Shown piece after piece: positions 17,501 through 24,448 of a stretch of DNA of 24,716 bases (within the stretch, counting starts at the first letter, position 1; each line of letters starts with the position of its first letter). The notes beneath the pieces were generated by a model. That model saw only the letters and a program-made list of their open reading frames with translations. It did not search any database and had not been told where the DNA came from. This stretch comes from JAAYHV01 sp035268985. Its GTDB lineage: Bacteria; Bacillota; Clostridia; Peptostreptococcales; Anaerovoracaceae. A program made the translations under genes and the position numbers. Location of the stretch: contig DATFJV010000133.1 in assembly GCA_035268985.1 (NCBI GenBank), positions 1 through 24,716 on the forward strand, given 5' to 3'.

Positions 17501-17590
17501 GAAAAATCTTATGAAAGCGGAATGAACGCTCATCTTGCTAAACCGATTAAAAAGCAAGAATTAATTAGGACTATTGCAAAGCTTATGTGA
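14564..17590 (+). CDS. Soluble multi-PAS hybrid histidine kinase/receiver (kinase 2)
   Basis: This 1008-residue cytosolic kinase has no membrane segment. An N-terminal PAS-like domain (about 20-115) contains C55, C66 and C69 in a C-x10-C-x2-C arrangement. Three or four further PAS-type segments follow; WTYYPKTGE, AIGSSYDMTEDME and LITTIDISNEKN match equivalent places in kinase 1. A coiled linker rich in Lys and Glu leads to HisKA MSHDMRTPLN with H649, then HATPase motifs (NAIKYT, DNGMGM, GTGLGMSI), then a receiver with CED, phospho-acceptor D943, S971 and K993. From about residue 125 it is colinear with kinase 1, so they are paralogues with different N-terminal sensor parts. No output domain is attached. 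It follows the FRG gene by 9 nt and its stop lies 7 nt before the metallopeptidase start. Confidence 0.93.
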   Translation: MKKHYIYDEIENKQIYNGGNDPIVIVALDNYEILYLNAAAKGLQKDKSFRPGIKCHEYFHSSVDICKNCMINNKNIEEREIYVEDINKYYLAQIERIKWKGRDAVIQHLNDVTLEKEYEKAKKDLSVAIKHSGINYIEWDITNDIAHLELVPTDFLCDNKLIKNFIGTLKESKYLLKEDIDKYEKSLYSLINGDINDLVIEARRITFDNKYEWRRYYITVNEWNHNGKPKKAIISSIAINELKKLESSFTVLLKQNKITSWTYYPKTGEISDVKNPVFGIINENIKNIEELYQGHKRIHPDDVETINKLYSDVNNGAQDVNCIARLKQGEVYKWAKISYTSIYDRDGSVLYAIGSSYDMTEDMELKLQYDETIKLFKEASDSNDLAIMIDIKDEQVVSFNGKSRVTNLENISYDEYLESLRTNALREEDVKWFDTLKKDNLFELYNKGERVIEKEIVFKSEIGVKWYRDTFKLIKNPDNNHLMLLITTIDISNEKNLEKIIQSVANVEFEMLITVNLIDDSFIMYSKGGHNYSGNNFFEKAKENIKEINYEKTNMFPEKLSDKNEIIKILEGKERYVDYVNVKSNGLNYHKKVNINYVDESKNAVCIYVTDVSDIYNNEQKKNEELKKAKEEAEKANAVKTDFLGKMSHDMRTPLNAIMSLSDFGLEEAKDLNVKDYFGKIKSSSELLLGILNDLLDLAGIEKDNIELNLRPVKVYEHAESILELVKPKADAKGIEIEFDYNPIALNEYEIFDPIRTAQIFTNIIVNAIKYTPTSGKIIWRVEDELLDNGKIHHCHEIIDNGMGMDKAFLEELFKPFTRENRGLGQIESGTGLGMSIVKNILEVMGGTIDCKSKKNEGTVFKVEFDCVISTEEDYENYINRNNKTYKSNLTNKRVLICEDVKINAQIVKKILNKVEMDVDIAENGLEGVKKAELNDYDIILMDIRMPIMDGLTAANKIREFDKKTPIIALSANAYKEDVEKSYESGMNAHLAKPIKKQELIRTIAKLM

Positions 17591-17597
17591 GGAATTA

Positions 17598-18254
17598 ATG
17601 GTATATAATATTGAAGGAATAGATATAACGGTTATTAAAAAGAATATAAAGCACATGTATATTAGGGTTAAAGGGGAAGATGTTATAGTAACTGTTCCTA
17701 ATAAAACAAATGAAGAATATATACTAGGCTTTATTGATAGCCGTATGGACTGGATATTAAAAAATCGAAGGACAATTATAGTTAATCAAATAATAAGTGG
17801 TGAATCCCACTTTGTTTTTGGAGTACCATATGTTATTAAAGTGGAAGAAGACAATAAAGATGATTTGGAGTTAAAAAACAACTTAATGTTATTAAAGGTA
17901 AAATCCCTTGATAAAAGAGAAAAGGTCCTTGATAAGTATTATAGAAAGCTATTAGAAGCAAAATTGGCAGATGAAATTCCAAAGTGTGAATCAATTACAA
18001 GAATAAAAGCTGATGAATGGAAAATAAGGAAAATGAAAAGCAGATGGGGTAGTTGTAATACTAGAGAAAAGAAAATTACAATAAACTTGGAGTTAGCTAA
18101 GATGCCAATAAAGTGTTTAGACTATATAATTATACATGAACTTGCACATCTATATGAGCCTAGCCATAATGCTAGATTCAAATCCTTAATGGATGAATTT
18201 TTACCCAACTGGAGAATAATTAAAAAGGAGACAAATAGTCAAAAATGGAAATAG
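17598..18254 (+). CDS. YgjP-type zinc metallopeptidase-like protein
   Basis: This 218-residue soluble protein matches the YgjP-like (DUF45) metallopeptidase family. An N-terminal region with VTVPNKTNEEYI and IDSRMDWILKN is the usual family opening. KSRWGSCNTREKKITIN precedes the active site, and HELAH at 180-184 with H190 gives the HExxH-x5-H zinc site with catalytic E181. I chose the ATG at 17598 because GAGGA lies just upstream and it follows the kinase stop by 7 nt; a longer frame from 17574 would overlap the kinase and add eight unconserved residues. The 3' end overlaps the next start by 10 nt, which couples it to the nitrogenase-like fusion. A cellular substrate is not known for most members of this family, so any role in the system is open. 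Confidence 0.88.
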   Translation: MVYNIEGIDITVIKKNIKHMYIRVKGEDVIVTVPNKTNEEYILGFIDSRMDWILKNRRTIIVNQIISGESHFVFGVPYVIKVEEDNKDDLELKNNLMLLKVKSLDKREKVLDKYYRKLLEAKLADEIPKCESITRIKADEWKIRKMKSRWGSCNTREKKITINLELAKMPIKCLDYIIIHELAHLYEPSHNARFKSLMDEFLPNWRIIKKETNSQKWK

Positions 18255-20407
18255 CTATATATGGTAAAGGTGGTATAGGTAAATCGACAATAGCTGCCAA
18301 TATATCGGTTTCGTTGGCGATAAAAGGAAATAAAGTATTACAAATTGGTTGCGACCCTAAACACGATTCTACCAGATTATTATTAGGAGGCAGTAACTGT
18401 AAAACTGCGCTAGACTATATTAAAGAAACGGGAGCTGCGGAATATAGGATTGAAGATATTCTAAATAAAGGAGCATATAACATAGGATGCATTGAAGCGG
18501 GTGGGCCAAAACCAGGAGTAGGCTGTGCAGGTAGAGGGATTATAACGGTATTTGAATTATTGGATGATTTTAATGTCAAAGATAATTATGATACGGTAGT
18601 ATATGATGTTTTAGGAGATGTTGTATGCGGAGGGTTTGCTGTACCTATTAGAAGGGAGTATGCAGACACCATATTTATAGTTACCTCAGGGGAATATATG
18701 GCAATATATGCCGCAAATAATATTCTTAGAGGTGTTGAAAATTATGATGGTGATGACAAGAGAGTTGCTGGAATTATTTATAATAAAAGAAATATAAAAG
18801 GAGAAGATGAAAGAATAAAGAAATTTGCCGAAGCAGTGAAACTTCCCGTATGTATAACTGTGCCAAGGAGCGATGAATTTGCAAGAGCTGAAAAATCACA
18901 CCAAACGGTAATGGATGGTAATGATTATAAAATAAAAGATATTTTTAATAAATTAGCAGATGAAATTAATGGAGATACAGAAAAATACAAGGCAGTTCCC
19001 CTAAGTGATGAGGAATTGGAGAGGGTTGTTTTGGGGGTGGAATATAATTCCCCAAAAGAGAATGAAGTTATAAAAATGGATAGTTTTACACTTAACAGAA
19101 AAGGCGACAATTATCTTTCAAAGAATGTAGTTAAAGATGAGCCTTTGCATGGTTGTGCTTTCAATGGGGCAACATCCCAGTGCGTACATATAAAAGATGC
19201 TGTTGTTGTGGTTCACGGACCTAAAAGTTGTAGCTACTTGGCATATCAAAGCATTAGTTCATCGGGACGCAGAAGTCTGTTTGAAAGGGGAACATTGCTT
19301 CCAGTTTCATTAAGTCCGAATATTATGGGTACTGATATGGATGAAAATGAAATGGTATTTGGAGGAATGAATAAGCTTCGAGAAACTTTGACAGAAATTA
19401 AAAGAACTAAACCTAAAGCTATAATTGTTGTAAGCACGTGTCCTTCGGGAATAATAGGTGATGATATTGATCAAATTAGGGACTTGGATGGTGATATTCC
19501 TATAATAACCCTTAAGGCAGATGGTAACTTGACTGGAGATTATTTACAAGGGATGCTTATGGCTTTTATAAATTTAGCAAAACAAATAATAGATAAAAAT
19601 ATCAAACCTAAAAAGAATGTGGTAAATATTATATTTGAAAAAGTTGTAGCAAAAAATACTCAAAGCAACTTTGAAATAATTGAAAGCTATTTGCGTAGCT
19701 TAGATTTAAGGGTAAACTGTAGATTTTTGTGCGATACTAAATATGATAATTTAAGAAAGTTCAAACAAGCAGAAATAAATCTTTTAGCATATGATGATTA
19801 TACCAGCATGATACTAAAAGATTTTTTTGAAAAAAACTATGGTTCTTCATTTCTTCAAAGGCCTTTTCCTGTTGGATATGATCAGACATGTGAATGGTTA
19901 AGAGAACTATCTAAACTATACAAAAAACAACAAATAGTAGAGCAGCTAATTAATGAAAATCTGGAAACGTATAAAGAATGTATAATTAAAACAAAAAAAA
20001 TACTTAAAGGCAAAAAGTTGATGGTCATAACATATAATCATCAAATTGATTGGATACTAAAAGCAGCTTTAGATGTAGGAATGGAGATTAGTAAGCTTTG
20101 CATACTTAATTTTTCTCAAGATGAAGGGTTTAGAACGAATTTAGGAAATGAATTTAATGTAGAGGATGACTATGACAGAAATAAAATAAATTTAGATTTA
20201 ATAAAATATAAACCGGATATTTTGCTTACCAATTACGAAGCAACAGTAAATATGAAAAATATAAAAACCTTTACAATACCTATGTGCCCAGATGTTGGAT
20301 TCTTTTCTGGAATTAATGAGTGTGAAAAATGGGCAGAAATGGAACAATCAGATTTATTAGGAGACTGGGAAAAAGATGAAGAATTATTTAGACAATATTA
20401 CACCTGA
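18245..20407 (+). CDS. Nitrogenase-like NifH-NifD fusion protein
   Basis: Residues 1 to about 265 are a complete NifH-type reductase: Walker A GKGGIGKST at 7-15, the DPKHDS motif near 37-42, GVGCAGRG with 4Fe-4S ligand C94, and DVVCGGFA with ligand C128. Such dimers hydrolyse ATP to drive electrons into a catalytic partner. After a linker, residues from about 280 form a NifD-type subunit with C304 (in HGCAFNG), C329 (GPKSC) and C399 (STCPSGIIGDD); their spacing of 25 and 70 is close to that of the NifD cluster ligands. The NifD region that normally carries the FeMo-cofactor Cys has none, and the equivalent of the C-terminal cofactor His segment reads DVGFFSGINEC. It is therefore unlikely to fix N2. 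Nitrogenase-like relatives act on tetrapyrroles or methylthio compounds; the substrate here is unknown. Start and end overlap neighbouring genes by 10 and 32 nt. Confidence 0.88.
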   Translation: MEIAIYGKGGIGKSTIAANISVSLAIKGNKVLQIGCDPKHDSTRLLLGGSNCKTALDYIKETGAAEYRIEDILNKGAYNIGCIEAGGPKPGVGCAGRGIITVFELLDDFNVKDNYDTVVYDVLGDVVCGGFAVPIRREYADTIFIVTSGEYMAIYAANNILRGVENYDGDDKRVAGIIYNKRNIKGEDERIKKFAEAVKLPVCITVPRSDEFARAEKSHQTVMDGNDYKIKDIFNKLADEINGDTEKYKAVPLSDEELERVVLGVEYNSPKENEVIKMDSFTLNRKGDNYLSKNVVKDEPLHGCAFNGATSQCVHIKDAVVVVHGPKSCSYLAYQSISSSGRRSLFERGTLLPVSLSPNIMGTDMDENEMVFGGMNKLRETLTEIKRTKPKAIIVVSTCPSGIIGDDIDQIRDLDGDIPIITLKADGNLTGDYLQGMLMAFINLAKQIIDKNIKPKKNVVNIIFEKVVAKNTQSNFEIIESYLRSLDLRVNCRFLCDTKYDNLRKFKQAEINLLAYDDYTSMILKDFFEKNYGSSFLQRPFPVGYDQTCEWLRELSKLYKKQQIVEQLINENLETYKECIIKTKKILKGKKLMVITYNHQIDWILKAALDVGMEISKLCILNFSQDEGFRTNLGNEFNVEDDYDRNKINLDLIKYKPDILLTNYEATVNMKNIKTFTIPMCPDVGFFSGINECEKWAEMEQSDLLGDWEKDEELFRQYYT

Positions 20408-21656
20408 TAGCTTTAGTGGAAAAGTTTTTGCTTATGAAGGAATTAAGAATACCGTAACTTTAATAAATGGTCCTACAGGTTGCAAGTTTTATCATAGTGC
20501 GACTTCTGATAATCAAGAAATTAGGCAATTTGAATTTGATCCATTAAATTATCCAGAGATGTGGTATTTTGGACAACCAAGAGTACCATGTACGTATCTT
20601 GATAAAAGAGACTATGTATACGGCAGCAAAGATAAAATTATTGAAGCTATAAAATTTTTAAAATCATATATCAAAATGGACTTACTAGTGATAGTAAATT
20701 CACCAGGAGCAGCCCTTATTGGGGATGACTTAAATGGAATTGTAGAAGGTTTGATTGATATACCAATAATAACAGATCAAAGTCCTGGATATTCTATGCC
20801 GTTTTGTAAGGGGTATGATGATAGCATATTAAACTTACTCAAAACAATAGGTGTAAAAGAGCACGAAAAGAAATTTAAAACTGTTAATATATTGGGGATG
20901 TCGATATTTGACAAATATCATCAAGGTGATATAGAAGAACTGGAATATATGCTTAATCTATGTGATATAAAAGTGAATACATTTTTAGGGGTTAATAGTA
21001 CTCTGACAGAGATAAAAAAAATAACAGAAGCGGAACTTAACATTGTTATTAAACAAGAATGTTCAAAAAAAACGAAGGAGTATTTAGAAAGCATAGGCAT
21101 GAAGACATATATTCATGGACCAGTTATTGGTTTTGATAGTAGTGAACTTTTTATTAGTGAAGTATGTAGATTACTTGATGCAAATCCGAATAAAGCTTTA
21201 GATTATTCAAAAAAAGCAAGAGCAAAAGCTTATATACATTTGTCAAGATTAAATTCACTAACAAGTCTTCCGAAAAACGCTACATATTCAGTAAAAGGCA
21301 GATATTCTTTATGTGCTGCTTATGTAAGCTTTTTAAGTAAATATTTTGGTATGCGTCTTTGCAGCATAGAAGTTTTAGACAGTAAAATTGATTGTTCAAG
21401 GGAAATATTAACAGATGAGCTTATGAGTATTGATAGAATTAGTGCTTTAGATAATTCGATACTTGAAAATCCGGGTGAAATGGTTTTTGCAGATGGCAAT
21501 ACTATAGCAAAATTGAAACTTGCTAAATATAAATTTTCAGGAATTGAAATAGGATTACCGTCACTGGGGTATGTGGATGTTATATCTAAAACTCATATGG
21601 GTGTAAAAGGTAGTTTAATGATAACAGAACAAGTTATTAACGGATTGTTGTTTTAG
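20376..21656 (+). CDS. NifK-like nitrogenase component 1 subunit
   Basis: This 426-residue protein of the nitrogenase component 1 family is the expected partner of the NifD-like part of the preceding fusion. The N-terminus DSFSGKVFAYEGIKN and INGPTGCKFYHS (C36) match the family, as does PRVPCTYLDKRDYVYGS with C72. The third cluster position, normally a Cys before IGDD, is NSPGAALIGDD, with no Cys. The C-terminal part keeps the family order (KGRYSLCAAYVSFL, MVFADGNT, GLPSLGY). NifK itself is longer (around 520 residues), so this is a compact form. The ATG at 20376 lies 32 nt inside the fusion gene, with AGGAG 12 nt upstream, so translation is probably coupled and the subunits made in equal amounts. 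The product would form a heteromer with the fusion in the cytoplasm (inference). Confidence 0.87.
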   Translation: MKNYLDNITPDSFSGKVFAYEGIKNTVTLINGPTGCKFYHSATSDNQEIRQFEFDPLNYPEMWYFGQPRVPCTYLDKRDYVYGSKDKIIEAIKFLKSYIKMDLLVIVNSPGAALIGDDLNGIVEGLIDIPIITDQSPGYSMPFCKGYDDSILNLLKTIGVKEHEKKFKTVNILGMSIFDKYHQGDIEELEYMLNLCDIKVNTFLGVNSTLTEIKKITEAELNIVIKQECSKKTKEYLESIGMKTYIHGPVIGFDSSELFISEVCRLLDANPNKALDYSKKARAKAYIHLSRLNSLTSLPKNATYSVKGRYSLCAAYVSFLSKYFGMRLCSIEVLDSKIDCSREILTDELMSIDRISALDNSILENPGEMVFADGNTIAKLKLAKYKFSGIEIGLPSLGYVDVISKTHMGVKGSLMITEQVINGLLF

Positions 21657-21676
21657 TATCGAATTTAATATATAAT
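21648..21676 (+). promoter_or_regulatory. Possible internal promoter before the membrane kinase
   Basis: TTGTTT (21648-21653), a 17-nt spacer and TATAAT (21671-21676) overlap the end of the NifK-like gene and lie 22 nt before the ATG at 21699. The 42-nt gap here is the largest in the run up to this point, which fits a secondary promoter. The A-T richness makes chance matches common. Confidence 0.4.
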
Positions 21677-21698
21677 AATTAACAGGTGGGTAAATAGT

Positions 21699-24422
21699 AT
21701 GAACAAATCCAAAGGTCCTTTAATGTTAATATTAATATCAATAATCTTTTTTACTTTGCCATTAATATCATTTGCACAGGAAGAAACAGTAAAAGTGGGA
21801 TGGTTCCCTTTGGATGGCTTTCAAGAAGCCGATGAAGTTGGTAATTATAGCGGTTATAATTTTGAATATTTAAAAAAAATTGAAGAATATTCCAATCTAA
21901 AATTTGAATTAGTAGAAGGATCGTGGTCTGAGCTTATGGAAGCTTTAAAAGACGGTGAGATTGATTTGATGGGAAATATAAATAAAACTGAAGAAAGAGA
22001 AAAGGATTATTTGTTCAGTCAGTATTCCATGGGCGAATCACATATAACATTTATTACCAAGCAAACAGATAGAAGATTTACATATGACGGCTTAAGAGAC
22101 TTAGATGGTTTTACTATTTGTTATGGAACAGGTGATTATAGGGAAAAACAAATTGAAAATCTTGAAACAAAATATGATTTTAAATGTAAAAAAATAGTTG
22201 CAGGAAGTGGTACAGAAATAATTGAAAATTTGGATAAAGGTGTTTGTGATGCTGCAGTTTTAGATTCTGCAGGTTGTTTTTCTGGATATCGAATAATTGG
22301 AGAATATGACTCGCAACCTTTTTTTTACATTACAAATATTGATAATGAAAATCTTATGGATAAAATCGATGATACGATGGGTAAGCTAAAAATAGCAGAG
22401 CCAAATTTAGAAAGCGATTTACTTGAAGAATATTACAGTGGCAATAATATTTTGGCATATACGGAAGAAGAAAAGGAATACAAAGCAAATTTAGAACCAC
22501 TTAAAGTTGGCTTATATGTGGACAGTTACTTGGTTTCTATGTGTGATGATAATTCAAATAAGTTTGAAGGCATAACATATGAAATACTAGAAAGAATATC
22601 AGAAGTATCAGGATTGAAGTTTAAATATTTATCTATCTCAGATCATGAAAATGCTATAGAATCGCTAATCGAGGGTAAATATGATTTAATAACTGATGTT
22701 CAAAGAAATATTAAGAACTTAAATATAGATGATATTGAATTAACAGATGGTTATTTATCAAATAATATAGTTTTAATAGGCTTTGAAAATGAAATCAACT
22801 TAGATGATGATTTAATTATGAATTCATATAAAGTAAATGAAGATATTATCGAAGGAATAGAAGAAGATTATACTAGTTGGGATATTATTAAAAATGAAAA
22901 TTCCTTTAAAGACCTTAAAAGTAGTGATAATGAGGGAATTATTTGCAGCAAATATGTGGCTGATTACTATATGCAAATGCCTAAATATGATGGGCTAAAG
23001 TATATTGATGTGGAATTTGATATTAAAGATAACTGCTTTGCAGCTAGAAGTGAAGATGGGGAGCTGCTATCGTTGATTATTAATAAAGCATTACTTAGAA
23101 TGGATGATGAGGAAATAACTGAAATTATTAATTCATATAATTTAGTAAATAGATATTCAATGGATGGTATTGATTTCATATTTGAATACTCGATAATTCT
23201 ATTATTGCTTTTAGTATTAATGATTACTTCAATCGCAATACTATTAAAAGCTAAAAATACTAAATTGAGAAAGTTACAAATTGAGGCTATGGAGGCGAAT
23301 AGGTCCAAAAGTGACTTTTTATCTAGGATGAGCCATGATATGAGAACTCCATTGGCTACTGTAATGGGTATTAGTAGTTTGGGAATTAATGAAGCAAAGG
23401 ATGAAAAGGATGTTAAATATTATAAACAAATTAATAGCAGTTCAAATTATTTGTTAGGTCTATTAAATGATATTTTGGATATGCAAAGAATTGATTCTGA
23501 TGAAATAGAATTGGCAGAAGACATTTTTAAATTATCAGATGTTGTTGATCAAGTATTGATAATTATTAATGTTGGTGCTAATGAAAAAAATATTAAAGTA
23601 GATTTTGCTAAAGGAAATATAAACTTGGATAAATGTTATTTTGGTGATTCTAAGAGAATAACCCAAGTTTTCCTTAATGTACTAAGCAATGCTATTAAGT
23701 ATACACGAGAGAATGGTGAAGTTTATTGGTCCTTTAGGATGAATTATAAAGATGGGAAAATCATTTTAGAGAGTATAGTTAAAGATAATGGAGTAGGTAT
23801 AAGTAATGAGTTTCAGAAAATAATGTTTGAGCCATTCACAAGAGAGAATAATCCAGAAACCAAATATGAACATGGTACAGGGTTAGGACTTGCAATAACT
23901 TATAATTTAGTGAAGGCAATGAATGGAAGTATAAATGCTAAATCAACCCTTGGAAAAGGTAGTCAATTTATCATAAAAATACCGTTAGGCAAGATTACCT
24001 ATGACGAGGAAGAATCACATAAGTTGGAGGGGTTAAATTCCAATAAAGTGGATTTATCAGGTTCTAGAATATTGTTATGCGAAGATGTTGAAATAAACGC
24101 TAGAATAATTAAAAAGATGTTAGAATATAAGAATATAGTAGTGGAGATTGCAGAAAATGGTAAATTAGGGGTTGAAATGGTCAAAAATGATTCTTATGAT
24201 GCCATTCTTATGGATATAAAAATGCCTATCATGGATGGTCTAGAAGCTACTAAAGAAATTAGAAATTTTAATAAAAATATACCAATTATAGCATTATCTG
24301 CAAATGCATATAAAGAAGACATTGAAGCATCTATAGATGCTGGCATGAATGAACACTTATCCAAGCCAGTCAATGAAGAGTTGCTTTATAAAACATTAGC
24401 TTTATTTATAAAAAACAGTTGA
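21699..24422 (+). CDS. Membrane hybrid histidine kinase with two extracytoplasmic solute-binding-type sensor domains (kinase 3)
   Basis: This 907-residue protein starts with a signal peptide (hydrophobic 8-25, likely cut after SFA at 26). Two tandem family-3 solute-binding-protein-like domains follow (about 31-250, opening VKVGWFPLDGFQ, and about 268-485, opening LKVGLYVDSY), as in BvgS/EvgS-type sensors. One membrane helix lies at about 497-517. The cytoplasmic part has HisKA MSHDMRTPLA with H546, HATPase motifs (NAIKYT, DNGVGI, GTGLGLAI) and a receiver with phospho-acceptor D839 and the SANAYKED and LSKP motifs. There is no PAS domain between helix and kinase and no HPt or output domain. 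The domain type suggests binding of an amino-acid-like or other small ligand outside the membrane. GGTGGG precedes the ATG. It follows the NifK-like gene by 42 nt and precedes an acetyltransferase by 26 nt. Confidence 0.93.
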   Translation: MNKSKGPLMLILISIIFFTLPLISFAQEETVKVGWFPLDGFQEADEVGNYSGYNFEYLKKIEEYSNLKFELVEGSWSELMEALKDGEIDLMGNINKTEEREKDYLFSQYSMGESHITFITKQTDRRFTYDGLRDLDGFTICYGTGDYREKQIENLETKYDFKCKKIVAGSGTEIIENLDKGVCDAAVLDSAGCFSGYRIIGEYDSQPFFYITNIDNENLMDKIDDTMGKLKIAEPNLESDLLEEYYSGNNILAYTEEEKEYKANLEPLKVGLYVDSYLVSMCDDNSNKFEGITYEILERISEVSGLKFKYLSISDHENAIESLIEGKYDLITDVQRNIKNLNIDDIELTDGYLSNNIVLIGFENEINLDDDLIMNSYKVNEDIIEGIEEDYTSWDIIKNENSFKDLKSSDNEGIICSKYVADYYMQMPKYDGLKYIDVEFDIKDNCFAARSEDGELLSLIINKALLRMDDEEITEIINSYNLVNRYSMDGIDFIFEYSIILLLLLVLMITSIAILLKAKNTKLRKLQIEAMEANRSKSDFLSRMSHDMRTPLATVMGISSLGINEAKDEKDVKYYKQINSSSNYLLGLLNDILDMQRIDSDEIELAEDIFKLSDVVDQVLIIINVGANEKNIKVDFAKGNINLDKCYFGDSKRITQVFLNVLSNAIKYTRENGEVYWSFRMNYKDGKIILESIVKDNGVGISNEFQKIMFEPFTRENNPETKYEHGTGLGLAITYNLVKAMNGSINAKSTLGKGSQFIIKIPLGKITYDEEESHKLEGLNSNKVDLSGSRILLCEDVEINARIIKKMLEYKNIVVEIAENGKLGVEMVKNDSYDAILMDIKMPIMDGLEATKEIRNFNKNIPIIALSANAYKEDIEASIDAGMNEHLSKPVNEELLYKTLALFIKNS

Positions 24423-24448
24423 TTTATAGTAGTTGTAAAGGAGAAAAT

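Noticed and set aside
17574..17597. Upstream start for the metallopeptidase at 17574
   Set aside because: It overlaps the end of the kinase gene, lacks its own ribosome binding site and adds unconserved residues. GAGGA before 17598 supports the shorter form.
18245..21656. Calling these genes nifH, nifD and nifK for N2 fixation
   Set aside because: The cofactor Cys and His positions look empty, the NifK-like subunit lacks one cluster Cys, and no nifB, nifE or nifN lies nearby.
22967..23308. 113-codon minus-strand frame with hydrophobic stretches in kinase 3
   Set aside because: It is the antisense of the second sensor domain and membrane helix of a clear gene, with no independent support.
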